Shown here one piece after another: positions 1 through 6,930 of a stretch of 12,592 nucleotides of DNA; the stretch's first letter is position 1, and every line of letters starts with the position of its first letter. The stretch is from positions 1 to 12,592 of the forward strand of contig JAPYQV010000009.1 in assembly GCA_029937205.1 (NCBI GenBank), written 5' to 3'. The notes beneath the pieces are model-generated. The model ran no database searches, was not told where the DNA came from, and saw only the letters and a program-made list of their open reading frames with translations. A program made the position numbers and the translations under genes. The DNA is from Alphaproteobacteria bacterium. GTDB taxonomy: Bacteria; Pseudomonadota; Alphaproteobacteria; UBA828.

Positions 1-645
1 GGGTGAAATTCTCGGCAGCACCAGGTCACCGGCAATAAACAGGCCGAGCGAATCGCAAAGCAGGCAGGCATGTTCGGGCGAATGGCCGTTGCCGACCACA
101 ATTTTCCAACTCGCGCCGCCGATATCGAAACTTTCACCGTCGACAATACGGCGAATGCCGCGCGGCACATCCGATACGATACCTGAGAAAAATGAACCGC
201 GTTCTTTGAGGCGTGCGAGATATTCCTTGCTGCCGCCGGCGCGGCGGTAATAGTCGACCATGCCGTCGGTAAATTTATCGCTGGTGTCGACGGTCAGCAT
301 GCGGGCGTAGAGCCATTCCGTGCGCGGCATCCAGAATTCGGCACCGGTTTTCTCTACCAGCCAGCCGGCCATGCCGACATGATCGGGATGAAAATGAGTG
401 ACGATGATACGGTTGAGCGGACGCCCGCCCAGGCGTTCTTCAATCACTTGCGTCCATATCTTTTTCGACAGGCCGCTATGAAGTCCGGTATCGATCAGCG
501 TCCAGCCGGGACCGTCTTCAATGAGCCATAAATTAATGTGGTTGAGCGCCATCGGCAGCGGCATGCGAAGCCAATGCACGCCGGGCGCGACTTCCATCGT
601 TTCGCCGAATTCCGGTGGTCCGTCGAACAAATAATCCAATGTCAC
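1..645 (-). CDS. MBL-fold metallo-hydrolase (partial, C-terminus off the left edge)
   Basis: This frame gives 215 codons from a GTG at 645 to the window edge with no stop. The metallo-beta-lactamase fold is clear: an N-terminal beta region with LIDTG at about residues 50-54, the metal-binding motif HFHPDH at 84-89, a further metal-ligand histidine in GHSPEH (H188), and the bridging aspartate in GDLVLP (D207). Known members of this fold are Zn- or Fe-dependent hydrolases (thioesterases, lactonases, glyoxalase II-like enzymes), usually cytoplasmic. The substrate cannot be told. I chose the GTG because the protein then begins V-T-L-D-Y and runs directly into the PPEFGE..EVAPGVHWLRMPLP segment that I recall as typical of alphaproteobacterial relatives; no strong Shine-Dalgarno sequence is visible, and an ATG at codon 17 is the alternative. 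The gene is divergent from the importer operon at 891, sharing a 245-bp intergenic region. Confidence 0.88.
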   Translation of the reverse strand, partial: MTLDYLFDGPPEFGETMEVAPGVHWLRMPLPMALNHINLWLIEDGPGWTLIDTGLHSGLSKKIWTQVIEERLGGRPLNRIIVTHFHPDHVGMAGWLVEKTGAEFWMPRTEWLYARMLTVDTSDKFTDGMVDYYRRAGGSKEYLARLKERGSFFSGIVSDVPRGIRRIVDGESFDIGGASWKIVVGNGHSPEHACLLCDSLGLFIAGDLVLPRISP

Positions 646-890
646 TTCATATACCGCGATTCCAATTTGACCGCGCCTTGGTACCCGTAAAGCGCGCACT
701 GGGACAGCATTTTATTTTCGTTTTCGACCCGCCCAAGTATCTGAAGTAAGTCACAAAGAGGTGATATGTCCGAACAATTAAAAAAATAACGTGCGCGGAT
801 TAGGATGATGGTCATAATAGGCGTCAATAAGGGAAGTAGTTTGTTATTTGGCATCACTTAAACAAGCTTCATCAGGGAGGTACTCGTACC
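646..890. promoter_or_regulatory. Divergent intergenic region between the MBL hydrolase and the importer operon
   Basis: No gene is supported here. It must hold the promoters for both outward-facing genes. It is AT-rich compared with its flanks, especially 700-860, as expected for promoter DNA. I could not identify a convincing -35/-10 pair: TTGACC at 667-672 has no good -10 partner at the right distance. A minus-strand open frame at 642-857 is judged spurious. Confidence 0.5.
874..890 (+). promoter_or_regulatory. Ribosome binding site of the importer operon, overlapping a GGTAC/GTACC inverted repeat
   Basis: AGGGAGG at 874-880 lies 10 bases before the ATG at 891 and fixes that start. The last two Gs begin a small inverted repeat, GGTAC-TC-GTACC at 879-890, ending just before the start codon. 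As RNA it could form only a short 4-bp hairpin (loop CTCG), so a role in translation control is possible but weakly supported. Confidence 0.6.
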
Positions 891-2129
891 ATGAAACTTT
901 CACGCAGAACCGTCTTAAAGGGCGCCGGCGCCGGTCTTGGCACCGCATTCGCCGCCAGCATTTTTCCGCAAGTGAGCAAGGCCGATGATGAAATCGTCAT
1001 CGCTTCGCTGTTCGATCAATCCGGCGGATTGGATATTTACGGCACGCCGATGACCATGACCTGCGAACTCGCGGTCGAGGAAATCAACGCCGCCGGCGGC
1101 CTCAATGGCAAAATGATTCGCCTGATTAAATATGATCCGCAGTCCAACATGCAGCTCTATGCGCAATATGCCCAGGAAGCGGCGCTCAAGGAAAAAGTCG
1201 ATCTCGTACATGGCGCCATCACCAGCGCGTCGCGCGAGGTCATCCGGCCAATTCTCAGGAAATACAAAACCCTGCTGTGGTACAGCGTCATCTATGAAGG
1301 CGGCGTTTGCGATATCAACAATTTCGTCAGCGGCGTTGGCGCCGTGCAGTGGGTGAAACCGACGGCGGAATTCGGCTTCAAAAATCGCGGCCCGAAGGCG
1401 TATTACATTGGCGCCGACTACAACGCACCGCAGATCATCGGCAAATGGCTCGAGAAATTCTCCGGCGATCTCGGCGGCCAAGTGTTGCAGCGCGATCATT
1501 TCCCGCTCGACGTGACCGAGTTCGGCCCGGCCATCGCCAAAATCCAGGAGGCCAAGCCCGATTGGCTGTGCACCTGTCTGGTCGGCGCCGCGCATATGGG
1601 CTTCTACCGTCAGTGGGCGGCAGCCGGCATGCTGAATAAGATTCCGATCGTCTCGTGTACCTTCGGCGTCGGCAACGAGCATATTCAGCTGACCCCGGAA
1701 GAAGGCAATGGCATCGTCAGCGCCCAGCCCTACTTCCAGGAAATTGATCTGCCCGCCAACAAGGCGTTCGTCGCGCGCTACCACGCACGCTATGGCTCGG
1801 ACGCGCCTTATCTCAACGCGGTCGGCATCGGCGGCTATCTCGGTACCATGCTGTGGGCCGAGGGCGTCAAGAAGGCCGGCACGCATGAGCGTCAGGCAGT
1901 GATGGATGCGCTCCGCAGCGGCGATATTGCCTGGGACGGTCCGGCCGGTCACATGGTTGTCGATCCGGTCACCAACCACGTCATTCAGGACATGCACGTG
2001 GCCGAGTGCCAGAATCAAAGCTGGAATATATTCGACAGCTACAGCCAGCTCTATCCGAGCGACGTTGTCGACCGTTGCGATCTGACCAAGACGCCCGACA
2101 TGAACGCGCATCTTGAGCCGATCCTGTAG
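891..2129 (+). CDS. ABC importer solute-binding protein, urea/short-chain amide type (UrtA-like)
   Basis: Periplasmic receptor (412 aa) of the importer encoded just downstream. The N-terminus is a twin-arginine signal peptide: SRRTVLK at residues 4-10, then a small-residue hydrophobic stretch, with probable cleavage after SKA (residue 31). The body is a type I periplasmic-binding fold (Peripla_BP_6 class): EEINAAGGLNG is the usual helix of this class, and TSASREVIRPI followed by LLWYSVIYEGG resembles the region of UrtA/AmiC proteins that reads TSASRK..P....LL.Y...YEG. This puts it nearer the urea/short-chain amide branch than leucine-binding LivJ/K. Length is normal for the family. A good ribosome site (874-880) supports the start. 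A 46-bp gap separates it from the first permease gene. The ligand is inferred from family resemblance only; branched-chain amino acids or another amide remain possible. Confidence 0.9.
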   Translation: MKLSRRTVLKGAGAGLGTAFAASIFPQVSKADDEIVIASLFDQSGGLDIYGTPMTMTCELAVEEINAAGGLNGKMIRLIKYDPQSNMQLYAQYAQEAALKEKVDLVHGAITSASREVIRPILRKYKTLLWYSVIYEGGVCDINNFVSGVGAVQWVKPTAEFGFKNRGPKAYYIGADYNAPQIIGKWLEKFSGDLGGQVLQRDHFPLDVTEFGPAIAKIQEAKPDWLCTCLVGAAHMGFYRQWAAAGMLNKIPIVSCTFGVGNEHIQLTPEEGNGIVSAQPYFQEIDLPANKAFVARYHARYGSDAPYLNAVGIGGYLGTMLWAEGVKKAGTHERQAVMDALRSGDIAWDGPAGHMVVDPVTNHVIQDMHVAECQNQSWNIFDSYSQLYPSDVVDRCDLTKTPDMNAHLEPIL

Positions 2130-2175
2130 CGGGGAGAAGAAATAGACCAAATCAGGCGAATCTAAGGGATCCGCC

Positions 2176-3042
2176 GTGGATACGGTCGCACTTCTGATTA
2201 TCGAAGTGTTAAACGGGATTTCCAGCCTGGCGCTCACGTGCGCCGGGCTGGCGATCATTTTCGGCATGATGCGGGTGATTAATTTCGCGCATGGCGAATT
2301 TATGATGCTGGGCGGCTACACCACGGTGGTCGCCACCAATGCCGGCGTGAATATCTGGATCTCGATGTTGATCCTCTCGCCACTCGTGGTCGGCATCATC
2401 GGCATTATCTCTGAACGTCTACTCATACGTTTTTTCTACGGCCGCCTGGTCGATACGTTGATCGCCACCTGGGGTCTCAGCCTGTTGCTGATCGGCATCG
2501 TCACCGCCATATTCGGCAATTACATCACCGGCGTCTCGGCGCCGATGGGAAATTTCGCCCTCGGCCAATATAATCTCTCGATCTATCGCCTGGTGCTGAT
2601 TGGCCTCACGGTGCTGCTGTTTGTCGGCATCTATATTGTTTTCACCCGCACCCGCCTTGGCCTGATCGCGCGCGGCACCATGCAGAACCCGGATCAGGCG
2701 GCGGTGCTCGGCATTAGCCCGCCGCGAGTCTACATGATCACCTTCGGTATCGGCGCGGCGCTTACCGGCCTTGCCGGCGGCCTCTTGGCGCCGATCTCGC
2801 AAATCATCCCGACGGTCGGTTTCACCTATGTCGCCCAAGCCTTCATTACCGTGATTACCGGCGGCACCGGCGCCATCACGGGCACGATTGTCGCTTCCGG
2901 TATTTTTGGCACGGTGCGCCAGCTTGTCACCTATGAGACCACACCGATCATCGGCGGCGTGGTGCTGCTGATCGTCGCCGTGGTCGTGCTGCGCCTGTTG
3001 CCGCAAGGCATCACCGGAAAAATATTCAGAAGGTCGCTGTGA
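2176..3042 (+). CDS. ABC importer permease, LivH/UrtB type
   Basis: Integral inner-membrane subunit (288 aa), one half of the translocation channel. The protein is nearly all hydrophobic segments, about eight predicted. The family signature near the N-terminus is plain: an AGLAIIFGMMRVINFAHGEF segment followed by MLGGYTTV. The conserved cytoplasmic loop that contacts the ATPase appears around RLGLIARGTMQNPDQAAVLGI, and GLAGGLLAPI and a glycine-rich TGGTGAITGTI follow, as in LivH. At about 290 residues it lacks the long N-terminal extension often found in true UrtB. Start is GTG, with AAGGGA at 2164-2169 six bases upstream. The stop overlaps the GTG of the next gene by four bases, indicating translational coupling. 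Confidence 0.93.
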   Translation: MDTVALLIIEVLNGISSLALTCAGLAIIFGMMRVINFAHGEFMMLGGYTTVVATNAGVNIWISMLILSPLVVGIIGIISERLLIRFFYGRLVDTLIATWGLSLLLIGIVTAIFGNYITGVSAPMGNFALGQYNLSIYRLVLIGLTVLLFVGIYIVFTRTRLGLIARGTMQNPDQAAVLGISPPRVYMITFGIGAALTGLAGGLLAPISQIIPTVGFTYVAQAFITVITGGTGAITGTIVASGIFGTVRQLVTYETTPIIGGVVLLIVAVVVLRLLPQGITGKIFRRSL

Positions 3043-4118
3043 AGATAGCCCTCAATCTTAAAAGTTGGAACACGTGGGGGCTGATCTTCGTCGGCGTTCT
3101 GTTGCTGGCGTTGCTGCTCGGCGGACCGGAAGTGTTCGACCTCTTCGTTCTGCTCAAGGTGATTCTGTTTGTTTCAACCGCCATGCTGGCGCTCTCGATG
3201 GCCTTCATTTGGGGTTTTGGCGGCATATTGTGTTTCGGCCAATCGGCGTTTTTCGGTATCGGCGGCTATGCCTACGCCATCGGCGTGATCAATATGGGCG
3301 AAAGCACCATACCCATTCTGCTCTCGGTCTTGGTCCCCGCCGCGTTCGCCATGCTGCTCGGCTATTTCATGTTCTACGGCCGCCTCAGCGATATCTATCT
3401 GGCCGTGGTGACTCTCGCGGTGACGCTGATTTTCTATGCTTTCATCCGCTCGACGTCGGGCGAGGAATATATCATCGGCAATGCGCGCCTGATGGGCTTC
3501 AACGGCATTTCCTCGATCCCCGGGTTCAACTGGCCGGGATTCCCCGACGCGCCCCTCTGGCCAGACGACATATTCTATGTCGCCACGACGCTCCTGATCC
3601 TGGTCTATTTCGGATTGCGCATTCTACTACGCAGCCATTTCGGCCGTGTTGTGGTGGCGATCAAGGAGAATGAAACGCGGGCCGAATATCTCGGCTATGA
3701 TGTGCGCCTCTACAAGATGATTGCCTTCGCCATCGGCGCCGGCATTGCCGGCCTCGCCGGTTGCCTGTTCGTCAGCTTCAACAATTTTATCAACCCGGAC
3801 GTCTTCGCCCTTGGCCTCGCGGCGCAGATCATCATGTGGGTGTTGATCGGCGGCGTCGGCACCCTGGTCGGGCCGATGCTCGGCAGTCTCGGGCTGCAAA
3901 TGCTCTACAATTGGCTCGGCACGCAATCCTTCGTCAGCTTCCTCAACACCTATCTCGTCTTCGGCGCCATAATTCTGGTTTTTGTCCTCGCCGTGCCGCA
4001 AGGCTTGCAGCCGACCGCGCGCCTGCTGGCGCTGCGCTTTCTGCCCTTCACGCGCCCACCTGAGGAGGCCGAGGCGGCGGATGTGGCGGCGCGGGCGAAA
4101 GCGACCGGCGATGACTGA
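3039..4118 (+). CDS. ABC importer permease, LivM/UrtC type
   Basis: Second inner-membrane channel subunit (359 aa), partner of the LivH-type protein encoded upstream. It has about ten hydrophobic segments. Family signatures are the FIWGFGGILCFGQSAFFGIGGYAYA segment near residues 50-75 and, in the C-terminal half, the coupling loop FGRVVVAIKENETRAEYLGYDVR, then AGIAGLAGCLF and a GGVGTLVGPMLGS segment. The last 20 or so residues are a charged alanine/glutamate-rich cytoplasmic tail. The GTG start sits inside the stop region of the preceding gene (overlap GTGA), and the end overlaps the next start by eight bases, so expression of the four membrane and ATPase genes is probably coupled. Confidence 0.93.
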   Translation: MKIALNLKSWNTWGLIFVGVLLLALLLGGPEVFDLFVLLKVILFVSTAMLALSMAFIWGFGGILCFGQSAFFGIGGYAYAIGVINMGESTIPILLSVLVPAAFAMLLGYFMFYGRLSDIYLAVVTLAVTLIFYAFIRSTSGEEYIIGNARLMGFNGISSIPGFNWPGFPDAPLWPDDIFYVATTLLILVYFGLRILLRSHFGRVVVAIKENETRAEYLGYDVRLYKMIAFAIGAGIAGLAGCLFVSFNNFINPDVFALGLAAQIIMWVLIGGVGTLVGPMLGSLGLQMLYNWLGTQSFVSFLNTYLVFGAIILVFVLAVPQGLQPTARLLALRFLPFTRPPEEAEAADVAARAKATGDD

Positions 4119-4839
4119 GAGCCGCCCGATTCTTGAGACGCGCGGCCTCACCATGCGCTTCGGCGGCGTGGTGGCGGTGGACAATGTGGATTTCAGCCTG
4201 GCCGAGGGTGAGCTGCGCTGCCTGATTGGCCCGAACGGCGCCGGCAAGACAACTTTCTTCCGCTGCCTCACCCATCAATACAAGGCGACCGCGGGCCAGG
4301 TGTTTTATCGCGGCGACGATATCACCGGCTCGCACACCCATCAGATCGCACGGCGCGGCATCGGCATCAAAACCCAAGTGCCAAGCGTCTTTGACGGCCT
4401 CGACGTGCGCGAAAATATCTGGCTCTCGGCGCGCCGCACGCACAAGGACCGCGAGGCCAACCGGGTGGTCGATGAAATCCTCGAGCGCATCGGCCTCAGC
4501 CATCTGGCGCACAAGCTGGTCGGCCAGCTGGCGCACGGCGAACGCCAGGGCGTCGAGCTCGGCATCGTCCTCACCGGCGATCCGGAATTAATCCTTCTCG
4601 ACGAGCCCACCGCCGGCATGACCCACGAAGAGGTGCACCGCACCACCGAGATGATCCGCGAGATCAACCGCACCGCCTCGCTGATCGTGGTCGAGCATGA
4701 CATGCAATTCATCAAGGCTATCGCCAACAAGGTGACGGTGTTCAACCAGGGGTCCATTCTGGTTGAGGACACGATGGAGAATGTGCTCAAAAACCAGGAA
4801 GTGCGCGACGTCTATCTCGGCAAGCGCGAGGTCGCCTGA
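4111..4839 (+). CDS. ABC importer ATPase, LivG/UrtD type
   Basis: Cytoplasmic nucleotide-binding subunit (242 aa). Visible motifs: Walker A GPNGAGKT (residues 40-47), Q-loop glutamine 89, an ABC signature that reads LAHGE (140-144) rather than LSGGQ, Walker B LILLDE (160-165) and the switch histidine in VVEHDM (H196). The segment LLDEPTAGMT and the C-terminal NVLKNQEVRDVYLG resemble UrtD of urea importers. The open frame continues upstream inside the permease gene to 3982, but that part is an out-of-frame shadow rich in arginine and proline; the ATG at 4111 gives the normal family length and an 8-bp overlap with the previous gene. It should pair with the ATPase encoded next. Confidence 0.93.
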   Translation: MTESRPILETRGLTMRFGGVVAVDNVDFSLAEGELRCLIGPNGAGKTTFFRCLTHQYKATAGQVFYRGDDITGSHTHQIARRGIGIKTQVPSVFDGLDVRENIWLSARRTHKDREANRVVDEILERIGLSHLAHKLVGQLAHGERQGVELGIVLTGDPELILLDEPTAGMTHEEVHRTTEMIREINRTASLIVVEHDMQFIKAIANKVTVFNQGSILVEDTMENVLKNQEVRDVYLGKREVA

Positions 4840-4841
4840 TC

Positions 4842-5546
4842 ATGCTCGAAGTTCGCGGTCTCACCGCCGCCTATGGCCGCATCCCGATATTGCACGGCAT
4901 CGATCTCAGCGTTGCCGAGGGCGAGTTCGTCGGCATTCTCGGCCATAACGGCATGGGCAAAACCACGCTCCTCAAAACCCTGATCGGCCTCCTGCGCCCG
5001 ACCGGCGGCAGCATCGAACTCAAAGGCCAGAACATCACCCGCATGGCGGCCTTCAAACGCAATCTGAACGGCATCGGCTATGTGCCGCAAGGCCGCGATA
5101 TCTTCCCCAACCTCAGCGTCCTCGACAATCTCCGCATCGCCATGGCCATGCACAAGGTGGATGAGGAACAGACGCTGGAAGAAATGCTCGACGTTTTCCC
5201 GCGCCTGAAACCCCTGTTGGATCGCACCGGCCGCGTGCTCTCCGGCGGCGAGCAGCAAATCCTGGCGTTGGCCAGATGTCTGTGCGGCAACCCCAGCCTC
5301 TTGCTCCTCGACGAGCCGACCGAAGGCATCCAACCCTCGATCGTCGAGGAGATCATCGAAATCCTGCAAGGCCTCGGGCGCAGCCGCAACCTCACCATCA
5401 TCCTAGTCGAACAAAACCTCGATTTCATCGCCTCGCTCAGCCAACGCGTCCACATCATCCAACGCGGCCAACTGGTCAACGAAGTCTCGCCCGACCAACT
5501 CTCCGATGCGGAACTGGTGAGCGAATTTGTCGGCATGGGCGGGTAA
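4842..5546 (+). CDS. ABC importer ATPase, LivF/UrtE type
   Basis: Second cytoplasmic ATPase (234 aa) of the importer and last gene of the operon, starting two bases after the preceding stop. Motifs: Walker A GHNGMGKT (34-41), Q-loop glutamine in YVPQGR (83), signature LSGGE (133-137), Walker B LLLLDE (153-158). The run DEPTEGIQPSI right after Walker B is a recognisable UrtE/LivF-type feature, as is ILVEQN in place of the usual switch-histidine context. Together with the UrtD-like partner this is the main sequence argument for an amide/urea-type importer. No intrinsic terminator is evident after the stop; the following 207 bp are AT-rich and contain candidate regulatory repeats for the next gene. 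Confidence 0.93.
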   Translation: MLEVRGLTAAYGRIPILHGIDLSVAEGEFVGILGHNGMGKTTLLKTLIGLLRPTGGSIELKGQNITRMAAFKRNLNGIGYVPQGRDIFPNLSVLDNLRIAMAMHKVDEEQTLEEMLDVFPRLKPLLDRTGRVLSGGEQQILALARCLCGNPSLLLLDEPTEGIQPSIVEEIIEILQGLGRSRNLTIILVEQNLDFIASLSQRVHIIQRGQLVNEVSPDQLSDAELVSEFVGMGG

Positions 5547-5753
5547 CCGCGCGGCCTGAAAATTAAGCTACTGTTTTAAAACGATAAAATTGGTATTGTT
5601 TTGTAATACGCCATATGTGGTGGGCGTCGGGCGCGCTCCCGTCCATAGCTTGTGGCTAGCACCGTAACATTGTGAGCGGCTGCCACAAAATTTGTGAGCG
5701 AACGGTTTCTGCGCGATCATAGGCGGACGATCCGCGCGCCACCAAATCCGGCC
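5547..5753 (+). promoter_or_regulatory. Intergenic region with a TTGTG/CACAA candidate operator cluster
   Basis: No gene is seen in this gap. The first part (5560-5615) is AT-rich. The second part holds three TTGTG elements at 5650-5654, 5670-5674 and 5692-5696, spaced 20 and 22 bp (about two helical turns). The last two extend to an identical TTGTGAGCG. Between them CACAA at 5684-5688 makes two inverted pairs, including CACAAA-A-TTTGTG at 5684-5696. This is the layout of binding sites for a dimeric helix-turn-helix repressor or activator and would control the dioxygenase gene at 5754. The regulator is not in the window. Confidence 0.5.
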
Positions 5754-6551
5754 ATGACCATGCTCGATGCACAACAACTCGCCACCTTCGAAGACCAGGG
5801 CTTCTTGTTCTTCCCATCGCTATTCTCGCCTGAAGAAACCGCTGTCCTCCGCGCGGGCGCGGCGCGGGCGATGGCGCGCTCAGGGCCGGAGGTGGTGTGC
5901 GAGCCCGAATCAGACGCGGTGCGTCTGGTTTATGGGGCGCATCGGTTTGAGGAGGCGTTTGTTCGGCTGGGGCGGCATCCGCGATTGATTCGTGCCGCCG
6001 AGCAATTGTTGGCGGCGGACGGCGTCTATATTCATCAGTCGCGGCTTAATCCCAAGGTCGCCTTTGACGGCGGGGCTTGGGATTGGCATCAGGATTTTGC
6101 CACCTGGCATGACCGTGACGGGCTGGTCGAGCCGCGCGCGCTGATGGTGGCGGTGTTTATCGAGGATGTGACGGCGGCCAATGCGCCGCTTTTGATCGTG
6201 CCGGCTTCGCACAAAAACGGGCTGGTGCATGACGCAAACGACAACCGCGAGGCGGGCGGCTATACGCTGTTTACCATTCCGCCGCCGATCCTCGCCGAGC
6301 TTGCCAAGGACGAGGGCATCGAAGCGCAGATCGGGCCGGCGGGCTCGGTGCTGATATGCCACAGCAATATCGTGCATGGCTCGTCCAACAACATCACGCC
6401 GTGGCCGCGCACGATTTTCTATCTGAACATAGCTGCAAGCGACAATTCGCCGACCAGGTTCGGCCGCGCCGAGCATCATTGCACGCGTGACTGGTCGCCG
6501 ATCGCGCCGCTCGGCGATGATTGCCTGCTGCAACCGTTGGCCGTAGGCTAG
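5754..6551 (+). CDS. Phytanoyl-CoA dioxygenase (PhyH) family Fe(II)/2-oxoglutarate oxygenase
   Basis: A 265-residue cytoplasmic non-heme iron oxygenase of the PhyH family, which hydroxylates small substrates using O2 and 2-oxoglutarate; members act on phytanoyl-CoA, ectoine, halogenation substrates and many unknown compounds. The facial triad is visible: H112 and D114 in WHQDF, and H208 in SNIVHGSSNN, followed by the 2-oxoglutarate-binding arginine R219 in PWPRTIF. The N-terminal helix (LATFEDQGFLFFPSLFSPEE) is typical. Substrate cannot be read from the sequence. Start: ATG at 5754, or ATG at 5760, match the family N-terminus; an upstream GTG at 5694 falls within the operator-like repeats and adds an arginine-rich stretch, so it is less likely. 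No good Shine-Dalgarno sequence is seen. It lies 207 bp after the importer and is probably a separate transcription unit. Confidence 0.87.
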   Translation: MTMLDAQQLATFEDQGFLFFPSLFSPEETAVLRAGAARAMARSGPEVVCEPESDAVRLVYGAHRFEEAFVRLGRHPRLIRAAEQLLAADGVYIHQSRLNPKVAFDGGAWDWHQDFATWHDRDGLVEPRALMVAVFIEDVTAANAPLLIVPASHKNGLVHDANDNREAGGYTLFTIPPPILAELAKDEGIEAQIGPAGSVLICHSNIVHGSSNNITPWPRTIFYLNIAASDNSPTRFGRAEHHCTRDWSPIAPLGDDCLLQPLAVG

Positions 6552-6585
6552 AGCTGAAGTCGGTGCCATTCGGACGCCGGCCAAC

Positions 6586-6593
6586 AGGGAGGG
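6586..6593 (+). promoter_or_regulatory. Strong ribosome binding site before the interrupted small gene
   Basis: AGGGAGGG lies seven bases before an ATG at 6601. It is one of the best Shine-Dalgarno matches in the window. It marks 6601, not 6667, as the original start of the small gene, even though the frame from 6601 meets TGA after eight codons. Confidence 0.7.
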
Positions 6594-6600
6594 CGTTGCA

Positions 6601-6653
6601 ATGAAGTTCATGGTAACCGCAAGCTGAACCGTCGCCGCCGGAAACGCGGCGGC
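6601..6653 (+). other. N-terminal segment of the small gene with in-frame TGA (6625-6627) and adjacent GC hairpin
   Basis: ATG at 6601 opens MKFMVTAS, then TGA, then TVAAGNAAARAGT runs in the same frame into the downstream ORF starting at 6667. The offset 6601 to 6667 is exactly 22 codons. The eight residues before the stop look like the first beta strand of the family, so the two parts were once, or still are, one protein. Six bases after the TGA lies a hairpin: GCCGCCG (6634-6640), loop GAAACG, CGGCGGC (6647-6653). Options are a disabling mutation, a sequence error, re-initiation at 6667, or stop-codon readthrough. Confidence 0.6.
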
Positions 6654-6666
6654 ACGGGCCGGTACG

Positions 6667-6912
6667 ATGGGTGAGACCATTCAATCCATCCTCGATGATA
6701 TCAAACCCGAGGCGGTCTATTTTGCTGCCGAGGCTGGCATGCGCACGACGATCATGGTGGTCGACATGACGGAAGCCTCGGAAATACCCGCCGTGGCCGA
6801 GCCGTTTTTTCTCGCCTTCGACGCCAGCATCGACATCAAGCCGCTGATGGAGCCGGAAGACCTCACCAAGGCCGGTCCCGCCATTGAGGTCGCGGTCAAG
6901 AAGTACGGATAA
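6667..6912 (+). CDS. Small conserved-type protein, remaining body of a gene interrupted by TGA
   Basis: The intact part is 81 residues beginning MGETIQSILDD. It contains KPEAVYFAAEAGMRTTIMVVDM, then PAVAEPFFLAFDASIDIKPLM and a C-terminal DLTKAG..IEVAVKKYG. I recall this pattern from roughly 100-residue alphaproteobacterial proteins of unknown function (ferredoxin-like alpha/beta domains, perhaps related to DUF3303); this assignment is from memory and not secure. In that family the protein starts about 20 residues earlier, which matches the ATG at 6601 with its strong ribosome site. The ATG at 6667 has no Shine-Dalgarno sequence. If translation starts only at 6667 the first beta strand of the fold is lost, so the product may be non-functional. 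It follows the dioxygenase by 49 bp counted from 6601 and could share its transcript. Confidence 0.6.
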   Translation: MGETIQSILDDIKPEAVYFAAEAGMRTTIMVVDMTEASEIPAVAEPFFLAFDASIDIKPLMEPEDLTKAGPAIEVAVKKYG

Positions 6913-6930
6913 ATCAGGGATAGCATCGGG

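Noticed and set aside
642..857. A 71-codon minus-strand frame in the divergent intergenic region.
   Set aside because: It overlaps the MBL start region, shows no recognisable protein features and lies in promoter-type AT-rich DNA.
849..864. A sigma-54-like element (TGGCAT...AAACA) upstream of the importer operon, which would fit nitrogen control.
   Set aside because: The -24 part is fair but the -12 part lacks the TTGC core, so it does not meet the consensus.
915..2267. A 450-codon open frame on the minus strand opposite the binding-protein gene.
   Set aside because: It is antisense to a clear Tat-exported binding protein, has shadow-like composition and no family motifs; long antisense frames are common in GC-rich codon-biased genes.
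3982..4110. Upstream extension of the LivG-type ATPase frame.
   Set aside because: It lies inside the permease gene and codes for an Arg/Pro-rich stretch unlike the family; ATG 4111 gives the normal length.
5669..5690. Apparent lac-operator match (ATTGTGAGCGG).
   Set aside because: Only the left half matches; no lac genes or LacI regulator are present, so it is treated as an unassigned operator.
5694..5753. Earlier GTG start for the dioxygenase.
   Set aside because: It falls in the operator-like repeats and adds 20 basic residues not typical of the family N-terminus.
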